Assembly: GCA_002812745.2 (NCBI GenBank)
Contig: NCSJ02000103.1
Span: 1-64,000 of the forward strand
Source: Scytalidium lignicola
Taxonomy: Eukaryota; Ascomycota; Leotiomycetes
DNA: 64,000 bases
Reading direction: 5' to 3'
Position numbers and translations under genes: made by a program. Numbering within the stretch: position 1 is the stretch's first letter; every line of letters starts with the position of its first letter. The notes under the pieces are model-generated. The model was not told where the DNA came from. It worked only from the letters and a program-made list of their open reading frames with translations, and searched no databases. Positions 47,386-58,100 of the stretch are shown piece after piece.

Positions 47386-49966
47386 ATGGCAACCGAAGAG
47401 CTTCATTCTCGGAATGCGTTGAAACATGTAACTGTCGTCGAACCATCTCTTAAAGAAGATGTTGGGAAGATCACCGACGGCATCCCGACAATGCCTAGGA
47501 CGTTCATCCAGGATATTTTGAGATTGAAGCACGGATTTGGCCTTCGGCGACAGCCTAGATCTGCTTCTTCAACTGTTCCAGCGTTTCCACCTGGGAGCGC
47601 TGAGAGGACAGTTAGGAGGAAAAAGGTGTTGCGTGTTCCGCTGCAAATAGCTAATGGTCCACAGCGTGCGTCACAGCAAGCCTTGGATAATAATGCTCCT
47701 CAATCAGGTACCAATCGACCAGCAACAGACCATCAGATTGCTCCGGATACAAGCTCAGAGGCCAGAACGGTACTTGCATTACCACCGACACCTAGTCCAG
47801 GAGATGATTCTATCCCCTTAGAAGGGTTCGTTTTACAACCATATCTTATCAATGCATCGGAAAACCCTCCTATATCCAAAGGCAAGTCTCCGGAGCTTGG
47901 TCCGGTGGAGCAGGCTGCTTCGGAACATGTGAGCTGTGCTACCAACCCCGACAACCGCCAACAAGTCGCAGAATACTCATTCCCACACGAACTTGAAGCT
48001 CAAGCTCTGGGAATCTCTGGACAACCGGAGATAACTACTACATTATCTGAAAAGTCATTCACCTCGAGGAATGTTCCTACACAACCTGATCCTGTCCTTA
48101 ACGAAGCTAGCAAAGCACTTCCACAACAGATCACTCAAATGGTTGAGAGAAATAATGCACCACCTCTCTTCAGACAAGTTTCACATCCTTCAAAGCGCTC
48201 CTCAATTCTGTCGAGAGTAAGCGGCATTCCAGTCTTTGGCAAGATGACTAGTGATCTCTATGAGGCCCATTTATTGCGTCCCGATCCAGAACTGATACGC
48301 CAGTGGACTACTTCCTGGAAACCAACTATAATGAGACGTCTCCGTAATATGCACCTTGCCCCGAATACAATTACCAACCTTAGATTCTGTATGATGGGAC
48401 CCACTCCTGATGATATGAGTATGAAACCGACTATACTCATCGTTTGCTCCGACGAATCAAGAAGGAAGGATGTCGAGACAGACCTAACCAATTTCATCAG
48501 AATCTCTATACCTATCGATATTGAATCCAAGATTATATCAGGCAGTATAAGGCTTGCTTCAGGAGTCTCAAGGCAGTCTCTGATATTCGACCATAATGAA
48601 GTTTTAGAAGCTTGGATAAGAATAGCCGCCTCTGAAGATCTCTCCACACTCGTCGGAGCACAGATGAGAGTCAAAGTGCAAGGCAATACCTTATATCCCA
48701 TATGCACAGTGGGCGGCATAATTAAGGTTGGCAACACTCTCTATGCGCTGACTGTAGCACATCCAATGTTCACACGAGCATTAGAAGACAGTGAACCGTA
48801 TTCTATTCTCAATTGGATATCGTTTGGCAAAGTGAAATCGTACACTTTTTCTGCAACTGATATCCCGACCAAGCATAACATGGAGGACGATTCTTTGCCT
48901 ACTTATCCAGAAGAAAGAGCCTCGCTAGATTGGATGTTAATCAGTATTGAAGCGGACTTCATGCTCCCAAATCTTTTCCGTGAGGATGATTTAAGCCAGA
49001 AGAGCATAGCAGGGTTTGTAAAAACTGCAGACTTAGTCGATGGAAACGTGTGCGTCTGCGGTGGTACTACCGGGACTCAGTATGGAATTCTTGACACGAC
49101 TCCGACATCTATTATATGCGGCACTACAATCAGTTACGAGGCAGTTTCTGACGAGCCTTCAACATCAACATCTAGCTATGGCTGTGCTTGTTATGAAGTG
49201 TTCTGTGTGGTACTACAGCATCCTTTAGGTACGTCTTTTCCTGGCGTGTCTAATTCTTACTAGCCTCTGATAATTAAATATAGCGACTGGTGATTCTGGC
49301 GCATGGGTTGTGCAGAATGGAAGACTTTGCGGATATGTTTTCGCTAGACTAGAAGGGAAACCATTGGCATACATCCTCCCGATCGAGCCAGTCTTTCGAA
49401 GCATTTCCAACAAGTTTTCTTCAGTCGATTCGGAGAAGAGAGTTGACGTGTTGAACACGTCAACTCTCTTGAGATATGTGGTATCGAATCCATTACGGTT
49501 CGATCATTCCGACTCTCCATGGCAGCCAGAAGTCAGGGAAGATTCACTCCGACTAGATACCTTTCAAGATCCAGCAATGCCCACAAGACAAGCTCCCAAA
49601 CCCCCTCAACCTCCTCCCATAGGTCAAGAGCTTGATATTCCCAGAATCATAATAAATACGGAACGCCAGTCTCAAATAGTAGAAGAGGATGTCGAGGGAG
49701 GAAATTTTCATTACGAGACAACCCTTCCACCGCGGACTCGTTTCGCTCTCAACCTACGGCTCGCACTTGCACACAGAATCATGGATATGATATTTGTGTT
49801 TTGGTTTGTTCTCATTCTTACTGCATTCGGAGGTACAGGCTATTTGATCTATTACATTGTGAGGAAGACTACTCTACCTGTATATGCAAAGGTCCTTGCA
49901 AGCATTGCTGCATCAGGGATACCTTCACCGATAATCTATATCATGATGGCGCGTCGTCAGAAATAG
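47386..49966 (+). CDS. Membrane-anchored trypsin-fold protein, intact catalytic triad
   Basis: Two exons (47386-49228, 49284-49966) give 841 residues. Residues 1-300 are disordered and Pro/Ser-rich. A globular part follows. The protease signature is H459 in 'LYALTVAHPMF', D515 in 'SLDWMLISI' and S619 in ATGDSGAWVV, with trypsin-like spacing (56 and 104 residues). The Ser motif is rebuilt by the intron (A split across the junction). After a Pro-rich linker (about 700-740), two hydrophobic segments (IFVFWFVLILTAFGGTGYLI and AKVLASIAASGIPSPIIYIM) anchor the C-terminus. No signal peptide is visible, so the protease may face the cytosol. Substrate is unknown. A 35-bp near-palindrome lies in exon 2 (49436-49470). 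Confidence 0.75.
49436..49470. repeat. Perfect 17-bp-arm inverted repeat inside coding sequence
   Basis: Arms AAGAGAGTTGACGTGTT and its exact reverse complement flank a single G. It sits in exon 2 of the trypsin-fold gene, about residues 666-677. It forms a strong potential hairpin. Confidence 0.95.
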
Positions 49967-51221
49967 CTTAGGGCCTGTTTGACAATCATATGGAGGCTCC
50001 ATATTCTCTCCATATTCCTTCTATATTCCTTCTATATTCCCTTCATATACTTTTCATAATTTACATAAATTATACATAAATTATACATATAGAAATTTAA
50101 TAGAATAATAATAATTATAACACTTAAGAGTTCATCGAAATTATAATAGTTAATGATTGTAGCCTATAATTACACGCATTGTCAAAAATGCCACAGTAAC
50201 ACGTGGTCGGACACCCCATTAGGATTGTTTGGGTCACAACAGACAAGGTCCAGAACTCTTCCGTCTATTTCCCAGTCGTTATCAATAAACGTGATAATCT
50301 TATAACTGTCTTATATTACTGTACATTAGTATAACTTCCATGACTAAAGGTAAATCATAGGGCATTTACATCAGGGCTGACCGAGAATAAATATTGGTTA
50401 AAGCATGTATGTAAGTCCCCTTTGATAAGTAATCAATTCTACATTGAATTGATCTTAGAGCTTACAAATTCATCTATATTCGTAATCTAGTCGTTGTAAT
50501 CGTTGTGAAGCTATAAGCTCTCAAACTCCATTGGGAAAACTTGTGCGGTAGTATACCTAGCCCAAACATTGTATCTTGCATTACAATTGACTTGCCCGGA
50601 TATCATGCATTTTTTTNATCTCTCACGCGAACATCATGGCAAAATATCCCTTCTTGACTTGACACAGAATTGCCAATCAAACGAGAAAACTAAAGCTCAT
50701 TAGTAAGTTGTAAAATGCTTAGATAAATAAGTTAAAGGATTAGCGTTAATACGTAGGAACAAGTCAAAATGTACCTTCACCGCGAATATCGTGATCTCTG
50801 GGCATAGCCAGGTTATTAGATAATTGAATAAGTTGAGCAGACGTTTTATATTGAACAGTAAGGCCCTCTAGTGCAATAAGAAGCACGTTGACAAGAATTC
50901 AGATTAGCATTAGTCAAAGAGCCTAGGCTCTTCCTAGTAAACGCTGCCTAAAGCTTCTCCCGTAGACACGTTGTAGAAGTGAACGTTGAGCCAAACCGCA
51001 CGATTGTACGTCGTTATGAGTTCTGTTGCTGAAACTGTGATGGTATAATGTTTTAATTCATCGGAAAGATGTGATCAATGGGCAGTGCTCCTGTTGGTCG
51101 TTAGTCGGGGCAATTAGCCAATAGGGTGTCGCCCCGAACCTGAGATTGAGACTCTGGGGATCAGCGGAACCAATGCACGTCATTGGCTTGGCACACCGAT
51201 CCCCCCNGGCATTGAATTCAA
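49967..51221. other. Accessory intergenic DNA, AT-rich
   Basis: Begins with degenerate repeats of CCTTCTATATT (about 50,005-50,045). Ns at 50616 and 51207. No gene is supported. Confidence 0.4.
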
Positions 51222-51241
51222 GTACGGAAGTACTTCCGTAC
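51222..51241. repeat. 20-bp perfect palindrome
   Basis: GTACGGAAGTACTTCCGTAC reads the same on both strands. It lies 36 bp before an ATG-bearing open stretch that may belong to the HNH gene. A palindrome this long is only mildly unexpected in 64 kb. Confidence 0.7.
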
Positions 51242-51735
51242 CATCCCTGCCCCCGTCGCGAAATGCCTGGATATATTCAAGCCGCCCACGATCTTTTCCC
51301 AAATGCTTCCTCAATAAACTCAATGGGGCCTGCCATGTGGATCATTCGAGTCGAGACGAGTGATGTTGATCATTTTCTCTAGACAAGGCCTAGTATATGA
51401 TTAGAGCAGATTTTCAAGACACACTTAACACTACAATACAACTTACATTCTGTCTCGCCAACATCAGCCGCGGTCCTTTGGGGGGTGCGTTCGAAAATTG
51501 GAGAACTGGTCTGCTAAGTAGGAGATGACGAGTCTCTCGTGGACTCGGTTGATACACCTCTACGCGCCGTGGACTTTGATTTTGGCCTGAGCTAAAGGCA
51601 CAGCACGATGTCAATGCTGCAACGGAAAATGCGTTTATAACTCCATTTAATCTTAATTTATGGTAACAGATCGCGAAAATTCACTATATGTTTATTATAA
51701 TCATTGTTGTGATGTGTTATTGAATATGTGATTCA

Positions 51736-52407
51736 ATGATGGAAAGAAGGACAAAAGACGAAATTAAATTTGGGAGAGAAGAGGAACCCTTACGATCTCG
51801 AGTGAATGGATCACGACATCAATGCGCGATCTCCAAACGGGCTTGGTCTCTGGTGGTGGCCCATATCTTCCCCTTTTATCTCACTGGCAATAGCCATTTA
51901 ACTGAGAGAGAGCATCTATTTAAGATGCTGGAAATGTTCTGGTCCAGAGAAATGATCCAGAGCTGGAGAGATGAAGTCTTTGATGAAGATGGAGATCCAA
52001 AGAGACAGTCATGTGCGAACATGATATGTCTGCAGCCAACGCTGCACGACGAGTGTAGTAAAGGTCAATTCGCCTTATAGCCCGTTACACTATCTGAAGA
52101 CAACAAGACCCTGGCCTTGCAACTGTTATGGCAGAACAAATACCTAGGCGATGATTTGGTACCAGTCACGACCCCCCCACCAGGGACGTTGGTTCAGCAC
52201 GAGGGGATCAGAGTTTATTATAGTAATCGAGATGAATTTATCAAATCGGCAGATATAATTGTCATGACTACAAGCGATCCTGAGAACCTCCCTCTGCCAT
52301 CTCTCAAGTTGCTTCAATTACAATGGTTCTTAACGAGAATTGTTGGCATGACGGGGGCTGCGGATGTGGAAGAGAACCTGGAGGAAGATGATGAATTCAC
52401 GAACTAG
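51736..52407 (+). pseudogene. HNH-nuclease (HNH_2-type) gene with in-frame stop
   Basis: Two open stretches lie in one frame, separated by a single TAG at 52078-52080. The first has 'HQCAISKRAWSLVVAHIFPF' (Cys, then the HNH His) and ANMICLQPTLHDE (Asn and final His). The second continues 'DNKTLALQLLWQNKY', then VTTPPPGTLVQHEGIRVYYSN. The fungal HNH_2 family has a Lys-like residue where the TAG lies (GQFAL-x-PV), so a single AAG-to-TAG change would do it. The N-terminal part may begin near 51,270 in another exon, which I could not join. The loss may be real or a sequencing error. Confidence 0.65.
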
Positions 52408-53132
52408 AAGCATACGAGGAAGAAGATACACTGTATATGAGAGTGGAATTAGGGGTTCGGAAACCTTTTCCATATGTGATTTATGATGAAGAAGATACCT
52501 TATGCGAGCCGGAGTCTGGGTCGGAGATGCCCTTGGAGAAAGCAGTTTCCTGCTTCTCCCCACCTGGGGTACATATAAGGAGGAATGAGAAGTCATCAAG
52601 GAGATAGGAATAGTTCAAATTTGATTTTTATTCTTTTTTAAATATTTCCCCCCTCTTTTTCTTCTGTTTCCTATTATCGATAGTTAATTTTTATTTTATT
52701 TGTGTTTGTGTTTAGCTTGTATTTTAGCTTCAAATCAACTACACGTGTATACTATTTTATTCTTTGAATAAATAACTGATAAAAATTATACAATTATTAA
52801 AGTACAAGTTGATAAAAGAAGCCTCATGAACTTGGAAAATAATAATTCCTTAAACTGAGTCTCTGGGTCTTCAAAGAGGGATGCACAGGAGTTTATATGG
52901 CCATCCTCTGTTTCTCTATATAATATAAACATTAATACCACCCAAATGCTTTATTAAAATCAGTAATACTCGAATGAAAATATCTCCTACCCATTACTCT
53001 CTTTTCGGCCACCTCCTCAGGCCTATAAAAGATACCACCGTAGATATTGCAAGGCACCATGTCAGAATTAGTAGAACCGCTGAAGAGCTAGAGCTAGAGC
53101 TGCATCCGTCATCCTCTATTCGCTTTGATCAA
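52408..53132. other. Intergenic, AT-rich
   Basis: 3' flank of the HNH gene and of the nucleoside hydrolase. No coding signal. Confidence 0.5.
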
Positions 53133-54315
53133 TCACAGAGTTACAACGGATCTTGCTCCTTCGAGGTACAACCGATCTAGCTCGCGTGCAGCGGTTACAT
53201 TATCGACTCTCAACCGTAACAAACGCTGATCGGTTTTGCTCTCATCATCTATCCAAATATTGGAGCCATTTGGGAAGACGTGATTATATCCGAACTCATT
53301 GGCATATTCAAACAAATCTCCCAAACCATTGCATGCATAAAGAACAGTCAGCGGATCCCATGATTCTCTCGAGATGTTGTAGCCAGTATACCATCGGTAC
53401 GCAGCCTTTACAGGGTCATTTTCTGGTCCTTCAATAGTCAAGTTGGCCCCTGACATGACGTTCTCTCCAACCTCAGATCCTAAGTAGGTTATACGTCCTT
53501 GCCAGTTATTCACAACGTGGGCTGTGTTCAGGGGATTATCGCCCCAAAAGTTATATTCGTGACCAGATGGATAGCCTCCACCCATTATGACGAGCTCAGA
53601 AACTTTAGCCTTAATTAGCTCCGGGCCTGACATCGTTGAATACTGGTCAGAAGTGGAGTTCAGGAGAGCTGAGAGCTGAGGTAGTGGTTTAGTAAGATAG
53701 CCATATGATGGGATATAGCAGCACATACATTCTCAAGAAAGCCAATAGAAGCAATGGTAACGCTGCCATCTTTCTGCTCAGCTAGAACCTTACGATAGAG
53801 ATCAACAGGTTCCCAGGCCTCCTCTGCTTCGCCCCAACGTAAAGTTCCATTAGACCAGTGATAGGCGACTTTGCTTGCATATTCGCCCAATCCAAAGTAC
53901 CACGAATCAAAGAAGGTATCATCAGTAATGGGTCTTCGGATCCCCACAGGGACCTTAGGCAACCCATAATGCGCCAATATGGCAGATACGGCGAGAGCTG
54001 AGTAAGAAGATTGGTGATTGACATTGACAGCGAGGAGGTTTACATCCTTAGACGTGCTGGCAAGCAATAGCGCACCGGCATCACTTTATCAATAGTCAGT
54101 TGGATTGGTTGTGTTTGGCTTATCTAAGCAGGAGTAACTCGGGGGAGCTCGGGGCAGTAGCTGCGGTATACATACTCCACATCACTGAAGATGTCAGTGT
54201 CGATGATAAGGTTCTTTCGGTGGGCGTTGTTCAGGGTGTTATTGAAGGCGAAAGCTGCTAGTCCCACCTGCAGGACATCCCGCAAACTAAAGTTCTCGAA
54301 TAGGCTATACACCAT
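53133..54315 (-). CDS. Inosine/uridine-preferring nucleoside hydrolase
   Basis: Three exons (54315-54176, 54083-53729, 53675-53133) give 345 residues. It cleaves the N-glycosidic bond of nucleosides. Joining exons 1 and 2 makes 'NLIIDTDIFSDVDDAGALLL', the Asp-rich calcium/ribose site (D-T-D-x3-D-x-D-D). Further on are NVNHQSSYSALAV, 'GFLENLSALLNST' across intron 2, 'VSELVIMGGGYPSG', 'YNFWGDNPLNTAHVVNNW' and a YTGYNISRESWDPLTVLYAC segment with the late catalytic-site Asp. All catalytic Asp are present. The ATG at 54315 is the first in frame; a further 5' exon is possible. It lies beside other conflict-type genes. Confidence 0.88.
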
Positions 54316-55464
54316 CCTCGTGGCTGACTCCAATTGGATCAATGTGGTCGTGAGGTTGGAAGCCAGGGGAGCGACGAAGCAAATCTCGCGTTGGAAATTT
54401 CGTGGTCGGGTAATAATGTAATTAACTTTCGGAAACTACCGTAATTTAGGTCTTGGGAGGACCCACACGCAACTACTGTATCATTAAACCCGCGATTTAC
54501 AAAGGATCATTCTGCTTGTTGCAGGATTGACATTCTTCCATAGGAGTCTTCCGATTATCGGGAAAGAGTTTGTCTGATCTGTATCATCTAACCAAATGTG
54601 TGAAGGAACGGTGTGCATTACAATATTAAATTGATTGAGGTTGATTGAGGTCATATGGTATACTGTACCCCCCCGCCTTGTTGCCTCACTTCTGCGAGCC
54701 AACAGCAGTAGGGGTAAAAACAGATATCGCAGACAAGACAACAGCTCTGATATCTGTACTTTAGAAAGCGTTGGTTGATATATTTGAAAATATTTGTCGA
54801 GTAGACAATAGGATATATGTCTGTCGGATTTCGCTCTTGGCTTCATCGCTATGGACCTGATTCTTCTCTCCGATTTCTGAAGGTAGTACTGGCTTGAATT
54901 CCGCCAAAAGGCGGGTCCCAATTACAGGTATCATAAGATGCAAACGTGCGGATACAAGGCAGTCCACAAACGGCTTAATTACTAATTGACCCACCCGTCT
55001 CACAATCTGTCTTCTTGACTTGTTATCCGCTTTTGGAATCCTCAATTCAAGTTGACTACCGGTATTCAGCTCCCTTGAGATTTGTTATACATTTTCTGCC
55101 TTCTTACCAACACATCTAAACTGCATGCCATGATCTCTTGCATGACTGGCCAGCGACTGGCTAGGGGCTGTGCACACTTGTGTGTATGATGTGAAGCGGC
55201 AAGGCATTGCACGGTTATTCCTTCCTTATACCTCCTCTGATACCCAAACTTTTCTCATTAGTAAAAACCAAACCATCTCTACGTTTTTGTTAGGCGGTTT
55301 GGACTAGTAGGTCCACAGCTTCATCGATCAAGCTCGTTACCAGCCCTCTCAGATGGAGCATCCGCAGGCTTAGTGCTAGTCGTAACATTCAGTTCATCCT
55401 AGAGATCCTGCTCATGATTATATTGTTCTTCCGTCGATTATTCGGAAAGTCGCTGTAGACAAGT
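54316..55464. other. Intergenic / decayed DNA
   Basis: Upstream of the nucleoside hydrolase and of the HET fragment. I looked for HET-domain motifs and found none. No gene is supported. Confidence 0.4.
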
Positions 55465-55710
55465 GTGGATTTGCCACCCCATGCAGTAGGTCGCAATATG
55501 GGTTGGACGGAAAAGGGATTCTTCGCAAATATGCCTCAAGATGCGCAACCTGGAGATAAGGTCACGATTCTTGCTGGTGGAAAGGTACCATTGATTTTGA
55601 GACCAAGAGGCTCGTCACTCTATCAGCTTGTAGGCGATGCGTATGTGCATGATATAATGGCTGGCGAGGCATGGGATCCGTCAATATGTCGGGTCATTTA
55701 TCTTATTTAA
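55465..55710 (+). pseudogene. C-terminal fragment of a HET-domain protein
   Basis: 81 codons with no ATG at the start. NMGWTEKGFFANMPQDAQPG, then 'DKVTILAGGKVPLILRPRG' and YQLVGDAYVHDIMAGEA match the C-terminal half of fungal heterokaryon-incompatibility (HET) proteins (typical order: GYxGxxP-x-AxxGDxVxxLxGGxxPxxLRP, then YxLVGExYVHGIMxGE). The HET domain itself (YxALSYxWG region) is absent from the preceding 1.1 kb, so this is a relict. Confidence 0.75.
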
Positions 55711-57043
55711 TTGGGCATGTAGATGGTATATCGCTTCGACTTGCTTTCCTTCTTTCTTAAGAGAAATCTGTTACACTCCCGTCGGAGTTTTCTCGCGATA
55801 TCGTTTTCGTTGATTTAACTAGGAGCCTCAAAGGCCAAGCGTCCTCCTTGATGCCACTATGGTGCTTCAGGCCCCGCCTTACAGACTGTAGCTCCAACCA
55901 TTGTTCATAGACCGCGCTCGTTCCAACATAAATAACAGCAGCGTGAATCTAGGAACGCCAAAAAGATAAAAATCTCTTCGAAAGCAACCAAATGACTCCG
56001 ATATCAGTTAATGCCAAACCTTTTTCAACCATTTCAGCCATACAGATCAGGCAGCATTGAAGTGTTGACTTATGGGGCCACCTGGCACGGAGTACTCCAT
56101 ATAACAGCGATGATTTACTTATATGGTAACTGATATTTGCTAACGATAATGGCATTAGAGCGCTAAAAGTTACGGGACAAATATGCTACTTTGTAGTTAC
56201 GCCGAGGTAGATAAGAGCAGAGTACGTGCAGTTCGATTGGGTCTGTCGTGAAAAACTCCTCCCATGATGAGTCAACCATAGTGCGAGTCGTACCCGTGGT
56301 ATTGGGAATGAGGATCTAGACGGACCACAGATACGAATCCCTACCACTGGTGCTGTATGTAAGCAGTTTCTGACAGCTAAGACTAACAGGGAAGGGTGCC
56401 ACCATATACAAAATACGAAGAAGTTGTAATGCTGAATGAAGATGCGGGGTCTTTCTCTATATATTGTCAGGATATCCAATGATCTAGGCATGTACACTTA
56501 CAGTTCGAGAGACAAGGAAGAAATTTTCGAGTCAGGCGGGAAGATGGCCACAAATGTGTAGCATTGTGCTACAACAGGAAGTTCAATATAATAATAAGTC
56601 TTACATGTAAACTTTTTTNCTTATTATAACTGGCATAGCCCCGTAAGATTAGTCAAAATGTAACCTAAGGGGGTCTCTGTGAGAGTTTGTGGCAAATTTT
56701 CCGATCAACGTTATGGTTTTATATGACTTTCAGCAAGTTCCACACGGGAGCTGCTCTACAGAATTGAGTGAAACGGTGTAAGGTGAATTAGCTTTTTCTG
56801 GGGTACGTAATACAATATGCGTATTTAAGAATAAGGTGATCGAGAAATATCATGATACACAAGAAGCTGGGTACCACATTACACAGCACTCAAGTTGATA
56901 TTGGAGAGCACTCGGCGAACAGAAGCAGACTAACAGTTACCTCCCAATACGAGAGCAACGGCTATATAATGAGTTCTTGTTCCTCGTTAGGTCTTAAATG
57001 TATCTTGTCAATAGGAATTAAAATACAACATACATTTATAAAC
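55711..57043. other. Intergenic 1.3 kb
   Basis: No gene is supported. An N at 56619 sits beside a T-run. The last 200 bases form the promoter of the effector-like gene. Confidence 0.45.
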
Positions 57044-57576
57044 ATGAAATTTACACTCCTTCCATGCGTCCTTGTACTTGCAAGTGCGCTTGTCCAGGCA
57101 CTACCACCTGCTGACCAGGTTGACTCTCCAGTTTCAGTTACTGAGCCGGACACCCTCATCGAAAATGGCCTTAGGGGGTATGATATATTTGATAAACCAC
57201 ATTCTTAATATCCAATAGGCTCTCTTCTAATGATAATAAAGGTCTAAATGTTCGAAGGGCGACCCGCTCAAAAATTCTCCCAAATGGTCATACAGCGAGA
57301 GTTGCCAGAGTCCATCATCATGCTCCAGTAATGGATACTATGTAAGTACAGCTCAACAGAAGCCAATCGAAAATATCCATCCATCTAAGCGCTAACATGA
57401 TATAGGTGAACAACTATTGCAACGGAGGCAATCAATGCTGTATCACTTCTAAGTGCTCCAGTCCTTATGGGAGTTACTCGTGCTACAACTCTAATAAATA
57501 TAACGGGTGTCAAAAATGGGCATCTGGATATTGTCCTGGATCAAGCAGCTACAAGTGCTGTATTCAACATAAGTAG
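57044..57576 (+). CDS. Small secreted cysteine-rich protein (effector-like)
   Basis: Three exons (57044-57177, 57242-57341, 57406-57576) give 134 residues; the frame only works when the GGGGG run is cut as GG|GTATGA. A signal peptide spans about residues 1-20 (MKFTLLPCVLVLASALVQA). The mature part has 12 Cys, an even number, in the order C-C-C-C-CC-C-C-C-C-CC, with SNGYYVNNYC, GNQCCITSKC, YSCYNSN, GYCPG and KCCIQHK. This is a known fungal pattern of extracellular Cys-rich proteins (two repeats each closing with CC), sometimes found next to cell-wall-lytic domains. None is fused here. The role is unknown. Confidence 0.85.
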
Positions 57577-58100
57577 GCAAGGGAACTATGGAATGGTCTT
57601 TGCGATATGGCTTCCTTGAAAAGTTCATCGAGAAATCGAAATTCTACTATACTTTTCTGTAGTGGTTTTCCTAGCAATCAATATTGAGTTTTTCTAAAAG
57701 TTCATTATTTTCCACGATCTAGTTGTATCCTCCAATATTAAAAAAAANGTACAAGCAGCTTTTAAGAAAAATTTGTAGATATCTTCTTCGTGTCTTTTTT
57801 NAAAGCTTCATCCCCAATACACTCATAGCGTCCATCTTAATACCATGTCAAATAATATGAGAAGAAATCAAAACTCACCGGGTATTTTGTTCCAGGTAAT
57901 AGTCTCTTCTTTTGCCGCTAAGCTGAATAGACTAATAAATATGATACTAATTAATACCACAAATATTATCACAATATCCCCTAAAGAGGTTTGATTTGCT
58001 GAGGTTAAGTTGACCAATGCTTTTATTTATATCATATCGTAGTATAAACATACACTCTGTGCTTTTAGGATGCACCAGGAAAACGCCTTGATAATGCTTT
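57577..58100. other. Convergent 3' intergenic
   Basis: AT-rich, with two Ns beside A and T runs (near 57748 and 57801). No gene. Confidence 0.5.

Noticed and set aside
49967..50050. GGGCCTGTTTGACA start resembling a hAT/MITE end
   Set aside because: No matching inverted copy found within the next 2 kb.
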